Assembly (NCBI RefSeq): GCF_027595985.1
Contig: NC_073313.1
Location: 87,030,899 to 87,094,898, forward strand
Source of the DNA: Sorex araneus
Lineage: Eukaryota; Chordata; Mammalia; Eulipotyphla; Soricidae
Direction of reading: 5' to 3'
DNA: 64,000 nt
The notes below the pieces were generated by a model. It was not told where the DNA came from. It worked only from the letters and a program-made list of their open reading frames with translations, and made no database searches. A program made the translations under genes and the position numbers. Position 1 is the first letter of the stretch. Each line of letters opens with the position of its first letter. This document shows positions 21,100-31,415 of the stretch, piece after piece.

Positions 21100-21155
21100 C
21101 CTAGCCTAGAGGAAGTTTTCAATAAATGATTTTTATTAATTATTCTTATTTAAGG
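21100..21155 (+). mobile_element. MIR-like SINE 3' fragment
   Basis: 'ctagaggaagttttcaataa' followed by 'atgatttttattaatta' resembles the MIR end (tag..tgctcaataaatg). Short, therefore weak. Confidence 0.35.
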
Positions 21156-21329
21156 AGAGGGTAGATTCACGGCCAGCAGTATGAGCTCAAGTATAGCATG
21201 AACTTATAGTAGGTGAAATAGAATCAGAAATATCCAAAGGAGAGACAAATAAAATTGAGAACCAGCAGGCACTGTCAGGCATTACAGGCAAAAATATTGT
21301 GCCAGGTTTTTCCCTTCCACCCAGGTCAG

Positions 21330-21510
21330 TTTTTTTTTGTGTGTGTGTGTGTGTCACACCCGGCATTGCACAGGGGTTACTCCTGGCTCATGCACTCAGG
21401 AATTACTCCTGTAGGTACTCAGGGAACTATATGGGATGCTGGGAATCAAACCTGGGTCGGCTGCGTGCAAGGCAAATGCCCTATCTGCTGTGCTATCGCT
21501 CCAGGCCCCA
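21330..21510 (-). mobile_element. Family A SINE, fairly young, (TG)n in tail
   Basis: A T-run is followed by 'gtgtgtgtgtgtgtcacacc', 'cactcaggaattactcctgt' and 'gctatcgctccaggcccc'. The tail position carries a TG repeat in place of the usual 'gctttttg'. Confidence 0.93.
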
Positions 21511-21563
21511 CCCTGTCAGTTTTATTGGGTTTTCTAGATGTTTGACATTTATGCCACATTATT

Positions 21564-21733
21564 GTTTTGGGGGGCTAGGGCACACCCAGTGATGCTTGCG
21601 ACTACTCCTGGAATAGGGCTCAGGGATTAATTCCAGTTGGTGCTCAAGGGAACATATGTGTTTTTGGGGATTGAACCCAGATCTCCTGCACGTCAAAGTA
21701 TGCACTGAGTCCTTTGAGTTGTCTCTCTGGTCA
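21564..21733 (-). mobile_element. Family A SINE
   Basis: 'gttttggggggctagggcac' through 'gattgaacccagatctcctg' to 'gttgtctctctggtc'. Confidence 0.75.
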
Positions 21734-21884
21734 GAATTTAATTTAATTTTATTATTTTATTGTGGAGGGGAGTTCCCAAGAGGTACTTACGAGGCTGGCA
21801 GTTCAATGTGAGGGCTGGAGGATGCAATGCTACTTGGATCTTTGGTGTCAGGAATTACTCAAGCCACCCTGGAGGGGCTCAGGG

Positions 21885-22000
21885 GGCTCCAGAGCCACAC
21901 CCAGCAGTGTTCAGGGGACCACATGTCATTGGAGATTAAACCAGGATTAGCTGCATGAAAGGCATGCACCTTAACCCCTTGCGTTATCTCTCCAGTTCCC
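21885..22000 (-). mobile_element. Family A SINE fragment
   Basis: 'ccagagccacacccagcagt' then 'gattaaaccaggattagctg' to 'gttatctctccagttcc'. Confidence 0.7.
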
Positions 22001-22700
22001 GGAGCCAGGATTTAAACTTAAAGTCTGTCTGGCCATAAAGCTTTTGTGCTATCTACTACACATACCACCCTGCCTCTTTTATGTCAGTGATAACCACCTA
22101 GGTCTTAGGGAAACAACATTGCTTACAAATACTGGTTGGTTATTTGTGGCAGATGTCCGTGGTTCATTCTTTTGCTCATCAATTCATCCCACAAATAACA
22201 TACACTTATGTATAGCCAGAGAGCAGGGCAGGTAAGGTGGGAAGGACATGTTTGTGGGAAGGTGGGCAAGAGAACACGGGAGGGTTGAGACTCCAGTGAC
22301 TCGAATTAAGCTAGGCCATCGTGAGCTCAATTGCAAGACGGGACTGAGTGTTTGGAGCCTGTTCTTACATGCAGCATCAAGTAGTTTGCTGGGTTGTTGC
22401 AGAACAGCAACACAATGCTGGAATTCAGTATCAGTACTTTGGACCTGAGCCTCTTCCAACAGATTTGACACCTATACGCACTCACAACCGCAGCCATAAA
22501 TATGGAGACAGGTATCTTTAAATACATGTGCCAGATTGAAGGTCACCATCCAGTGGAAACTGGTATCTGATTCCAGTGATGTTTCTAATGCACAGCACAT
22601 GACTGTAATTTTCCTTTAAAGGAGCCAACCCTGATTTGGAACCATTGAGTCTGGGAAGTTGGTTGAAAAGAGAAGACACAAGAAAAGCTGAAAGAGAGGA
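22001..22700. other. No feature recognised
   Basis: About 0.7 kb of SINE-free sequence. It may be a conserved non-coding or pseudogenic segment, but I recognise nothing in it. Confidence 0.45.
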
Positions 22701-22719
22701 AAGAAAATTGCTCAGTGTA

Positions 22720-22903
22720 GGGTCCGGAGCGATAGCACAGCGGGTAGGTGTTTGCCTTGTATGCGGCAGACCCAGGTTCGAATCCCCGCATCCCATATGG
22801 TCCCCTGAGCACCGCCAGGGGTAATTCCTGAGTGCAGAGCCAGGAATAACCCCTGTGCATTGCCGGATATGACCCAAAAAGCAAAAAAGAAAAAAGAAAA
22901 AAA
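22720..22903 (+). mobile_element. Family A SINE, young
   Basis: Near-consensus: A box 'tagcacagcgg', B box 'ggttcgaatcc' and tail 'acccaaaaagcaaaaaagaa'. Flanks 'gctcagtgta' and 'tctcagtgta' fit a target duplication. It is one of the copies most likely to keep a working Pol III promoter. Confidence 0.96.
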
Positions 22904-22917
22904 ATTCTCAGTGTATA

Positions 22918-23330
22918 GGTATGACATACTTGTGGATGTATATATTAAGACTTTCAGGATTGCAGCAAATAGTGTCATCTCACAGAAAGAAGTACTATAG
23001 AATGTTAGTCTGCATTATTTTTTTCTTAATTTTCTTTTAGCAGAGAGAACAAACAATAAAAATTTGTGATAAAACAACACTGACTTACAGGGCCAATTAA
23101 TCTCAGAGGGAATGTGACCCAGAGCGGGGAGAGGCTAGCTCAGGAATGTATTGCCATGACACATCAATTCCAAGACTCCTTGGACTTCACCTGTACCTGA
23201 GCTATGGACAAAATATGTTTGGGTGCTGTGGACATAGAGCTTTGACTGCTCCAGAGTCAGGAGAATGGCAGCTGGGGTGACCATACTATTGCTAAGGGCA
23301 TTGGGCATACAAAGGTTTAAGAATACAGGC
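22918..23330. other. No feature recognised
   Basis: Unique intergenic sequence. Confidence 0.5.
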
Positions 23331-23680
23331 GCCTGGGCCAGGGAGATAGCACAGAAGGTAAAGTGTTGGTCTCACATGCAGATGATGTGGGTTCAATACC
23401 AGGCAATGCATGGGGCTGGAGAGATAGTATAGCAGGTAGGTTACACTGCATATGGTCGACTTGGGCTCAATCCCCAGCACCTCGTATGGCTGCCTGAGTC
23501 ATGTCAGGAGTAATCCCTGAGCACAGTAGAGCATGGCATCAAAACAAAACCAAACAAAACCAATCCCATGCACTACATATGGTCCCCCAGTGTCCTAAAC
23601 TCCATCAAGAGTGATACCTGAGCATAGAGCCAGGATTAAGCACTTTTGGGGGTGGCTCCAAAACAAAGAAATAAAGAAAA
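23331..23680 (+). mobile_element. Family A SINE, split by a nested SINE
   Basis: The 5' half 'gcctgggccagggagatagc' to 'gttcaataccaggcaatgca' (23331-23410) resumes at about 23563 with 'catgcactacatatggtccc' and ends in 'tggctccaaaacaaag'. Confidence 0.85.
23411..23562 (+). mobile_element. Family A SINE nested in another family A SINE
   Basis: 'tggggctggagagatagtat' to 'gcatggcatcaaaacaaaac'. It sits just before the point where the host SINE would read 'catatggt'. The host sequence resumes on the other side. Confidence 0.88.
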
Positions 23681-23692
23681 GTTATGATTCTT

Positions 23693-23860
23693 TGGGGCCA
23701 GAAAGTACAAACACTAAGGTATTTGCCTTGCATAGGGTCAGGCACACTTTTATTCCTGGTGCCACAAATGGTCCCCCAAGTAACATGACCAGGAATGATC
23801 GCTGAGCACAGAATTAGGAGGAAACCTTGAACACAGCCAGGTATGGCTCATGCCCACCTT
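23693..23860 (+). mobile_element. Family A SINE
   Basis: 'tttggggccagaaagtacaa' through 'ggtgccacaaatggtccccc' to 'acagccaggtatggctca'. Confidence 0.75.
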
Positions 23861-24194
23861 CATTATAAAAAAAAGAATTCAGAGGGTTAATGGATGGAGG
23901 GAGTGAGGGAAGTTTCATTCTCTTCTAACCAAGTGTGTATAATAGCCAGGATTCAAAGGGAGAAGTCAGGAGGCAGTGGTAATCATTATATGATTTATAA
24001 GAAATAAACCAATGATTATAATTGTAACAAGTGGAAAGAAATGATAAAAACTTCATAATGATATGCTTTTGGCCATAAATTTAATCACCACATAATTCTC
24101 CTAAGGGAATTTATGTAATGATTTAAAAAATCCTTTACCTTTTGTGTTGAAGGATGCCACGAACATAGAATATGTAACTATTATTAAGTAGATA

Positions 24195-24362
24195 TTTTGG
24201 ATTTGGGGTCATACCTGGTTGTGCTTAGGGCTTATCCCTGTCTCTGCACTCAGGGATTGCTCCTGATGGTGCTTGGTAGAGCATATGGGATGCCAGGAAT
24301 AAAACCAGGGTCAGCTGCGTGTAAGGCAATTGCCCTGCCCACTATACTATTGCTCTGGCCCC
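24195..24362 (-). mobile_element. Family A SINE
   Basis: 'ggatttggggtcatacctgg' through 'catatgggatgccaggaata' to 'tactattgctctggcccc'. Confidence 0.88.
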
Positions 24363-24693
24363 TATTAGGTAGATTTTTGCTTCCTGTCTTGTGGGACTAA
24401 AGTTCTGTAAAGGAGAATTAGTTTTTTACCATATATAATTGATAACAAAAAAAAGTCTTGGGAAGAACTTTAGCTATGTTGTCTATGTTAATTCCAACAC
24501 TCTCTCTCATCCTAGGAAATCTTTAGTCAACTTCAGAAAGGTAGTTGTGTCTTCCCCGGACTAACTGTGATACCAAAGAGAGACCACCTTCAGCCTTTTC
24601 TCATATTTTATTTTATATTTGGAAGCCAAGCATCATACCAGCTGGCAAAATAAAAAAATTAATATTTTAACAAACTGTTATTTTTTACTTTAT

Positions 24694-24838
24694 TTTTTGG
24701 ACTTTGGACCACATCCATTGGTGCTCCAGGATCTCTCTTGGCCAGGCTCTGGTGACCATAAGGGATGCCTGTAATTGAACCCAGATTTAGCACATGCAAA
24801 ACAAGAGTCTTACCCACTGCAGTATCTCTCTACCCCCA
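24694..24838 (-). mobile_element. Family A SINE
   Basis: 'tttggaccacatccattggt' to 'cagtatctctctaccccc'. It lacks part of the body. Confidence 0.75.
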
Positions 24839-24854
24839 AATGTTTGGTAAGCTT

Positions 24855-24985
24855 TTTGTTTGTTTTGGGCCACACCCAGCAATGCTCAGGGCTTGCTCCT
24901 GGCTCTAGATTCAAAGATTGCTTGAGGCAAGGCTCAGGGGACCATCTGCCATGCTGAGATTGAACCTGGGCAGGCAGTGCCATTT
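24855..24985 (-). mobile_element. Family A SINE, head-truncated
   Basis: 'gttttgggccacacccagca' to 'gagattgaacctgggcaggc'. The A-box end is missing. Confidence 0.75.
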
Positions 24986-25306
24986 AAAGGTTCTGTATAT
25001 TAATGCACTTGTTCTAAACTGTCTCCTCCACATTAGTCTTGAAAGTCTGGAGACACTTTTTTTTCAGTGCTGGGTCCAGAACTCAGGGCTTCACACATGC
25101 TCTACTGCTACTGCTCTTGAACTTCTGCAGGATGTGACTCTGGCAACAGTTGTAGCTATTCATTGTAGCACTAACAGTACTACGGGCTGGGAGGTGGGAG
25201 TGGGGAGGGTAGCAGAAGGAAAGAATCAGTGTGATTATTGGGTGGGTGTGGGGATTCTGCTTTTAGCTCTCCGTATTACCATGAATTCTAGAAAGCTAAT
25301 AGAGAT

Positions 25307-25732
25307 TTACAGTCTTTGGGTCAATCTTCTCTCTACTTCCTCTCTAGAAGAATCTATGTCTTTTAAGGCAACAGCCTCCCTAACTTCCTTACCATCAGCT
25401 ATTTGTTTTCGGTATTGCCTAAATTGTTCTAAAACTCTTGGGGGACACGGATCCTTCTCAAATTCTGTTTGCTTGTTTTGTTCATAAAGCCTGAGAGATG
25501 CAGGCCAGGATGCAAAGGCAGAGGTGAATGGAATTTGGGAAGCAGAAGATTTGTTTTCATAATGAGAAAGTGTAAAATCCCGAATTGCCGTTGATTTCCT
25601 GCAAGTACAGCTGGAGAGGCCCAGGGCAGACCGAGTTGGAGGCGAGCACAGGATCTGAGAGCCAGTGCTGCTTAGGGGTGGGGAGGGAGACTGGTCTCTC
25701 ATTCCTCCACGCCCGCCTGCACTACTCTTCAC
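25307..25732 (-). other. Divergent open frame beside the CpG island; possible exon or retrocopy
   Basis: A minus-strand frame of 141 codons runs away from the ZDHHC9 CpG island. Its first half is proline/serine-rich and probably non-coding. The second half is charged and helix-like, including QFRQYRKQIADGKEV and SSREEVERRLTQRL. Inside it, 25393-25490 is bracketed on the minus strand by a pyrimidine-rich stretch ending 'ctgcatctctcag' (acceptor-like) and by 'gatg|gtaagg' (donor-like). I do not recognise the protein. It could be an unrecognised first gene segment, a retrocopy, or chance. Confidence 0.25.
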
Positions 25733-25890
25733 CTCCGTTCGTGCGTCACTATATTAATAGATGGCGCCACTTCGCATATCGTCTTTGGACCCCAAAGGCA
25801 AGGCTTCCTAGTCGCTTGGCAGGTGGGCAAGGAGCCCGGGGATGGGTGGGGGAGTGGGGCGGATGCATTGTCAAGTGGCATTTGAGCTAG

Positions 25891-25895
25891 CCAAT
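25891..25895 (+). promoter_or_regulatory. CCAAT box (upstream)
   Basis: 'gctagccaatggcag', an NF-Y-type CCAAT followed by GG. It is 53 bp from the second box, about five helical turns. Confidence 0.6.
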
Positions 25896-25943
25896 GGCAG
25901 TTTGGGGCAGGGGTGGTAGGGCGGAGACGCCACGGACGCTCAG

Positions 25944-25948
25944 CCAAT
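25944..25948 (+). promoter_or_regulatory. CCAAT box (downstream)
   Basis: 'ctcagccaatggaaag', same CCAATGG core as the first. Both lie just upstream of the presumed start-site region. Confidence 0.65.
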
Positions 25949-25978
25949 GGAAAGCGAGCCACTACTGGAACGACCTGG

Positions 25979-25986
25979 TGACGTGA
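25979..25986 (+). promoter_or_regulatory. CRE-like site TGACGTGA
   Basis: 'tgacgtga', one base from the full CRE palindrome, 31 bp after the second CCAAT box. NF-Y and CREB/ATF sites at this spacing are common in TATA-less promoters. Confidence 0.5.
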
Positions 25987-25989
25987 GGA

Positions 25990-26167
25990 GCGTTCCATTC
26001 GACCAGCGGTGGGCGGCTGCCACAGCTGGTTTAGGGCCCCGATCCTAGGGGCCCCTTGTGAGGCAGAGGCAGCCTTCGGGCTGGGGAGCAGTCGCTGCCA
26101 CAAGGCCCCCCGAGAGGGCACACTTGCTGCCGTCAGATCCCCGCCGAGGTCAGGGTCCCGGGTTCAG
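25990..26167 (+). other. ZDHHC9: Putative ZDHHC9 non-coding exon 1
   Basis: The 3' end is placed at 'gggttcag|gtaacg' (26167/26168), a fair donor. An alternative donor 'gccgag|gtcagg' lies at 26148/26149. The 5' end is a guess from the position of the CCAAT and CRE sites. The intron to the next exon would be about 1.8 kb. An RNA alignment would settle both ends. Confidence 0.4.
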
Positions 26168-26173
26168 GTAACG

Positions 26174-26200
26174 AGGGGGTGGGGGCGGGGGGCGGCGGTG
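26174..26200 (+). promoter_or_regulatory. G-quadruplex motif just after the putative exon 1 donor
   Basis: Runs of 5, 5 and 6 G separated by single T or C, then GGCGG, begin six bases after the donor GT. This meets the canonical G4 pattern on the non-template strand. Confidence 0.7.
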
Positions 26201-26899
26201 TCTCCTGGGCTCGGCTGCCCAGCGGGGCTGCAACCATCGGGGCGGCTCCGGCTCTGGCGGACGTGGCCACGGCCCTTCCCCAGTGGGCGGCTGCCGAGTC
26301 GCCCTCCCTGCCCCCGGCCGGGGGTGACTACACGTGGCGGGGCGTGTGTGTGTACCAGCGGGTGGAGGTGGCGCGCGTCGCGACCTGCCTGGGGCGGTGG
26401 TCGGCTGCGTGGCGGAGGCTGGGCGGGCCTCCCGGGGCCGCGCCCGCCCGCGGCCAGGTCCGAGCTCTCGGGCCTCGGGCCCTGGGCTGGCGAGCCCGTC
26501 GCTGGTGCTCGGCTGGATTTTGATCTTTGTTCGCCCAGGCCTGGCTGCCCCCTTCCTGCTCTCTCTCCTCCCGCCGGGCCGGTTTATCTGGAGGAGATTG
26601 TTTTCCAGGTTAGTTTCACACAAAGGGAGGATTCGCGGCACCTCTCGTGCCCCCTCCCGGTCCCCGCCCCCCACCCCGCAGCCGGCCACCTTTGCGTGGC
26701 CCTGCGCATCTCTCCTCCGGCTCGGGAATGCTTTCAAGTTGGAGGGTTCGCCTCCGTCTGTGCGACTGCAGGCTCCTGCCTGATTCTTGCCAGCAGCGTG
26801 GGGGCATGTGGTGTCAGTAAATAGAAGCCACCGCACCACACCTTGAAAGGCGGGGCGGTGCGGGCGGGGGGGCGGGGGGGAGGGATGTTGAGAAAGGCT

Positions 26900-27395
26900 G
26901 GGCTGGGGGATCCAGGAGCCTCAGCAGCGCTGGTACTTACGAATTAATGGCCCAGAAAGCACCTTTGTGACTTTTCTTAACTGCTACCATCTCCCCACCC
27001 CCACACCTCTCCTCCCTCCAAACCAGCCGTCAGCTGCCAGCCATTCTAGAACCTCTCCCGCTTAGGTCAGCTTTTCACCTACCACGTCTCTGATGTGGTT
27101 TCATTCAGATTGCTCCAAAGGTTAGGCTTGACCAGCAAAGGATGGGTTCATTTCCCAGACTTAGGAAGTTACAGAGGATTTGATCAGAAGAAATCTGTTT
27201 TCAGTAAATTGAACCCGCAATTGTGTACAGAATGTCCAGAGGCGAGCCCTGCCAAAGAGGGATGATTTATTCCCTGATGTGATTCAGATTTGAGCGGCTA
27301 ATTGAAGATAGAAGGTGAAGAAGTGGGGGAAGAGGGAATGCATCTGTCAGCACCGAAGCGCCGCTATTATTTTTAGAGCCCTCTTAATGATGGTT
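26900..27395. other. Presumed intron 1, no further feature
   Basis: Unique sequence free of SINEs downstream of the CpG island. Confidence 0.5.
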
Positions 27396-27399
27396 ATAG

Positions 27400-27560
27400 A
27401 ACATTGTGCTACTGTGGCCAGTATCCTGGACTGTAAGCCCGCATAAATGTTTCCTGGCTTAGCTTTGCCGTAGTGTGACCCTGGACAAGTTATTTTCCCT
27501 AAGTTTTGACTCATTTCAAAGTGACAGAGGTTATTGCCTATAAAATTCCTGTTTTTGAGA
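27400..27560 (+). mobile_element. MIR SINE
   Basis: 'tagtgtgaccctggacaagt' and 'tattttccctaagttttgac' match the MIR core (tgtgacc..gggcaagttactt). Ancient and diverged. Confidence 0.55.
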
Positions 27561-27625
27561 TTTTGCAATGATCAGATCATAAATATTCTATTGTAAGTCT
27601 AAGGAGTTTGGTTTACTTTATTTAT

Positions 27626-27797
27626 TTTGGTTTAGGGGCCACACCTGGCAGTGCTCAGGGGGTCACTCCTGGCTCTGCAGTCAGCAATCACTCCTGGCGG
27701 GCTCAGTGACCACATGATATGCTAGGGATCCAACCCGGGTTAGCTGTGTGCAAGGCAAGTACCCTAACTGCTGTACTAATTCTATATAGTAGCCCCC
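27626..27797 (-). mobile_element. Family A SINE in intron 1
   Basis: 'tttaggggccacacctggca' through 'gatccaacccgggttagctg' to 'tatatagtagccccc'. Confidence 0.85.
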
Positions 27798-27976
27798 TTT
27801 TTTGTAAGAACCTTTCACCTTTATTCCTATTTAGAGGACAAACAGATTGGGAAGAAAGTTTTTCTGTTTTCCCATCCCTATCCCTTTAGGCTATTCTCAT
27901 CTTTCTGCTTCTGGGAAAGGATTGCCTCATTTTTTTTTGTCTGCCTAATTTGTTTTCTTTTTGTGCTTTTTCTCAG

Positions 27977-28280
<304 letters not shown>

Positions 28281-28463
28281 TAAGTTTCCGTTGAGTTGAA
28301 TTGTGTGGTAATGATTTCTCTGGGGCCAGGGGAAGAACCTTTCCGGGGAGTTTGTGGATGGACTTCGGTATCTCTTGTCTGGCTTAATATTTATAGATGA
28401 CACCAGTTCTGTCCTTGGCTTTGCTTACAGCAGAGGAGGTGTTTCTTGAAAGAATTGTGTGTT

Positions 28464-28628
28464 TGATTTTGGTCTTGGGGCCACACCCAGCTGTGCTGTG
28501 GGGCTTGTTCTGGGGCTTAATCCTAGTTCTGTGCTTAGTGACCACTCCTGTCAGTGTTCCAAGATCAAGCTGCTCTTGGTTGTGTGCAAGGCAAGTGACT
28601 TAATCCCTCTACTGTATCTTCTAGCCTC
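28464..28628 (-). mobile_element. Family A SINE
   Basis: 'ggtcttggggccacacccag' to 'ctgtatcttctagcctcc'. About 185 bp after the donor of coding exon 1. Confidence 0.75.
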
Positions 28629-29750
28629 CAAATCAAGATCATTGATGCCAGTTTTATAGCACTGTTTTGGAGCTATGCCTAAGCACACGAGAGGAAATAA
28701 GGGAGTTTGTTTTTCTCACTCTCCTCCCCTTTCAGTGGTCTCCTTCGGTGCATGGTGACAACTGCTTTGTCCCCATACCTCCCGAGCATAGTTTGTCTCC
28801 CTACGTGGTCATACTTTTTGGCGCTGCTACTCACCTATTCTGTTTTTCTGGAATCTGTTTCCTCAGAAATCACCTCTCCACTAGCTGTTTAATTGAAAAG
28901 TCAATTGATTTGATAGTCTGTAGATTGTCTGGCTCACACCTCAGCTGTGTCACTAGCTGTGTGCGTGGCACACTTGAGCTTATTAAATCTGAGTTGTTCT
29001 TTTTTCACTCAAAATTGCTCAACATATGCAACTCTATTCTGTGTGTGCCTAATACCAACATTGGAGTGTTTTTTTTTCTGTGACTAGTACTCGAGCCACT
29101 GTTTCAAATGTCACACTCTAGGGAGGTAGCCCTGTGGCATGAGCACTGGGTGTGCTGAGAATGCTGTACACTCTAGGGATGGCAGCCACGCTAATTGTTT
29201 TGGGATTATTATCAGGAGGGCCTTGAGGAACTAAGAGGTGTATGTAGATCATGAGCCACACCTGGTAAGAGTCAGCTACAGTACACGGCTGACCTGGAAA
29301 TTGAACTGCCATGTTGGGGCATGGCCATGGGAGGAATCAGGGGACTCTTGGACAGACAAACGTTGGGGGTAAGTAAAATGAGCCTGGTATCTTGACTCAT
29401 TTTAGCCTTTCTTTGAGGGCTTCAGACTCGCCCAGTGTATTGAGTGATTTTTCTAGCTTGCTTTGCAGACTTTGTGATGGCTGCAGCTGGCTTGAGTAAC
29501 AGTAACAGCAGGTGGGGGACCTAGTTTATAACAGATCTAGGAAAGGAAGGTCAGAGTTGCTGTTTATTTTGTTAAAAGTCATGTTTGCTGCTGCTGCTAC
29601 TACTGCTGCCTACTTTGTGAAGTATTTGGTAAAGTCAGACAGAAAGATAATGACTTTTTAGCTGCCTTCCAGTCTGTTTCCTGGGAATGTGTGTGTGCCT
29701 GTGTGTTAAAAGTCAACAATATGCCATCATGCAGGCAGAGATATAATATT
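28629..29750. other. Intronic, no feature recognised
   Basis: SINE-free for about 1.1 kb. A short CTG/CTA trinucleotide run lies near 29585-29610. Confidence 0.5.
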
Positions 29751-29751
29751 T

Positions 29752-29951
29752 AAAAACTTTCCTTTCTGGGCTGGAGAGATAGTATAGTGGGCAGGTCACT
29801 TGCCTTGCGCATGGCTGACCCAGGTTTGATCCTGGGACTACATCTGGGCCCTTGAGCCCCAGTAGGAGTGATCCCTTCGTACGAAGACAGGAGGAAGCCC
29901 TGAGCACTGCAAGATGTGGCCCAAAAACCGAAACAAAAAACTTTCCTTTCT
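29752..29951 (+). mobile_element. Family A SINE with 16-bp target site duplication
   Basis: Element at 29768-29935. Perfect direct repeats 'aaaaactttcctttct' lie at 29752-29767 and 29936-29951. B box 'ggtttgatcct'. The insertion is recent enough that the duplication has no mismatch, though the element itself is a diverged subfamily. Confidence 0.96.
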
Positions 29952-30594
29952 TCAAGTTTTCTTTGCTTCATTCACACCTTCTTTCTTCAAGTACAGAACT
30001 GAACTCTGCTATTATTCTCCCCGTTCTTTCCCTGCTGAATCACTACTTCTTTTTGCCATCATGAGCACCGTGAATCAACACCAGGGTTATTTTTTTTTGA
30101 CTGAAACCGTTCGAATCAGATATGATTCTTAAGTGAGCTGCTAATTCTGAACCCAGGAAACCTCTGGTTTGACTGGCCAGGGGAGCTTGAAATGTGGAGC
30201 TATTGACATCTGCCTCTTTCAGTATGAGGGAGCCAGACAGATTCTGATTGCGATCTGTTCTGCTTGGGCCCTGACGACTTCCAAAGAAAATTGTCAGTGG
30301 GATGAAGCTTATAATTAGCTAAGTTTACTGTTTTACTGGGGCAGGTCAAGTTTTCAACCAAGATGACTATCCCCAACCCTATGAAAGGCAAATTGGAACT
30401 GCCCAAAACTGCCTATGCAATAGAGTAAATATTTTTAAAGATAGGTGTGAAGGAGGGAGTTGTGGGAGGGGGGAGGGGAGGCAGAAATAAATAAGTCTGC
30501 TGAGGAATGGAATGGGGAAGTAGAAATCTAACCAAGCAGGGTGAACCCTGGTGACTGAATCCTTTTTCACTGCGAACGGTAGAGTCTTTGTGAA

Positions 30595-30595
<1 letters not shown>
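29952..30595. other. Intronic, no feature recognised
   Basis: Unique sequence with a G-rich stretch 'gggaggggggaggggaggca' near 30464. Confidence 0.5.
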
Positions 30596-30625
<30 letters not shown>

Positions 30626-30636
30626 TTGTGTGTGGT
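30596..30636. repeat. (TG)n microsatellite
   Basis: About 20 TG units with one TTTG interruption. Confidence 0.95.
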
Positions 30637-30713
30637 TATACAAACATTCTAGACAGTACCTGCCTTTTGCAAAATATACAAATATTCCTTTGAGGCATGA
30701 GGTCTCTCCTTTT

Positions 30714-30867
30714 GCTTTGGGGCTGTTACTGGCAGTACTTAGGAACTCTCCTGGCTCTGTGCTTAGGAATCACTCCAGGTGGTGCTCAGGTGACCATATG
30801 TGATGCCAGGGAATGAACCAGGGTTCACTGGCTAAGTGCCTTAACCTAGGTGCATTATCATTCCTGC
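30714..30867 (-). mobile_element. Family A SINE
   Basis: 'gctttggggctgttactggc' through 'ggtgaccatatgtgatgcca' to 'cattatcattcctgc'. Confidence 0.75.
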
Positions 30868-31054
30868 TTGGAATAAATTCTTTCTTGTTTATCTGTTTCT
30901 TTGAAGTCTATAATGTACTACCAACCCCATGGGATGGTAGTGGTAGTGACACACAGTGTAAGGTCAGGAAATCTGCTTAGTTAGTCCCCAGTCTTTAGGT
31001 AGGTGAAGGTTTCTGAACCATCAGTGACAAAGGACTATTGTTTCCCCAGAATTT

Positions 31055-31170
31055 AATTTTATTAAAACATCGTGAATTATAAGACCATTTATGGTTGGGT
31101 TTTTGATATATGATGCTCCATCGCCAATCCCACCACCAGTGTACAAAGTATTGTTTTTATTTTCAAATTA
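31055..31170 (-). mobile_element. LINE-1 3' end fragment, antisense
   Basis: 'aaaacatcgtgaattataag' and 'ccaatcccaccaccagtgta' correspond to the 3' terminal part of the L1 3' UTR. Confidence 0.55.
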
Positions 31171-31227
31171 TACAGGAGCAGACTATATTTTCTGAAGGCT
31201 GCATTTAAAAATGAGGGTTTTTTTTGC

Positions 31228-31380
31228 GGGGGGGGGAGTTTGGACCACACCCTGTGTTCAGGACTTACTTTTAGAAGTACTCAGGGAACCATATGTGTGG
31301 TGTGGGGGATTCAACTTGGATTTGTCAAATGCTGTTTGCTAAAGTAAATGCTTTAATCCCTGTACTATTTTTCTGTATCT
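31228..31380 (-). mobile_element. Family A SINE, diverged
   Basis: 'gagtttggaccacaccctgt' to 'ccctgtactatttttctgta', preceded by a G-run. Confidence 0.65.
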
Positions 31381-31415
31381 TTAATTTTTTTTTAGTTTTT
31401 AAGATTTAAAAAAAT

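Larger units (their letters stand above)
25730..26890. promoter_or_regulatory. CpG island, probable ZDHHC9 promoter region
   Basis: CpG dinucleotides, rare elsewhere in the window, become dense here, and G+C rises sharply from about 25730 to 26890. No SINE falls inside it. It precedes the first ZDHHC9 coding exon by about 1.2-2.4 kb. This is the only such region in the 64 kb, so it is the best candidate for the ZDHHC9 start site. A divergent transcript is possible. Confidence 0.85.

Noticed and set aside
22720-22800. tRNA gene calls at SINE heads with intact A and B boxes (also 51504, 61444)
   Set aside because: The heads do not close into a complete cloverleaf with an anticodon arm I can support, and each continues into a SINE body and A-tail.
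26009-26839. Open frames of 114-271 codons on both strands of the CpG island
   Set aside because: GC-rich sequence has few stop codons. The frames cross the putative exon 1 donor and show no recognisable domain.
29118-29312. Possible SINE or gene fragment around 29118-29310
   Set aside because: Only scattered similarity ('gagccacacctggtaagagt') to SINE bodies, too weak to annotate.
30594-30803. Cys-Val repeat frame
   Set aside because: It is the (TG)n microsatellite translated, followed by SINE sequence.
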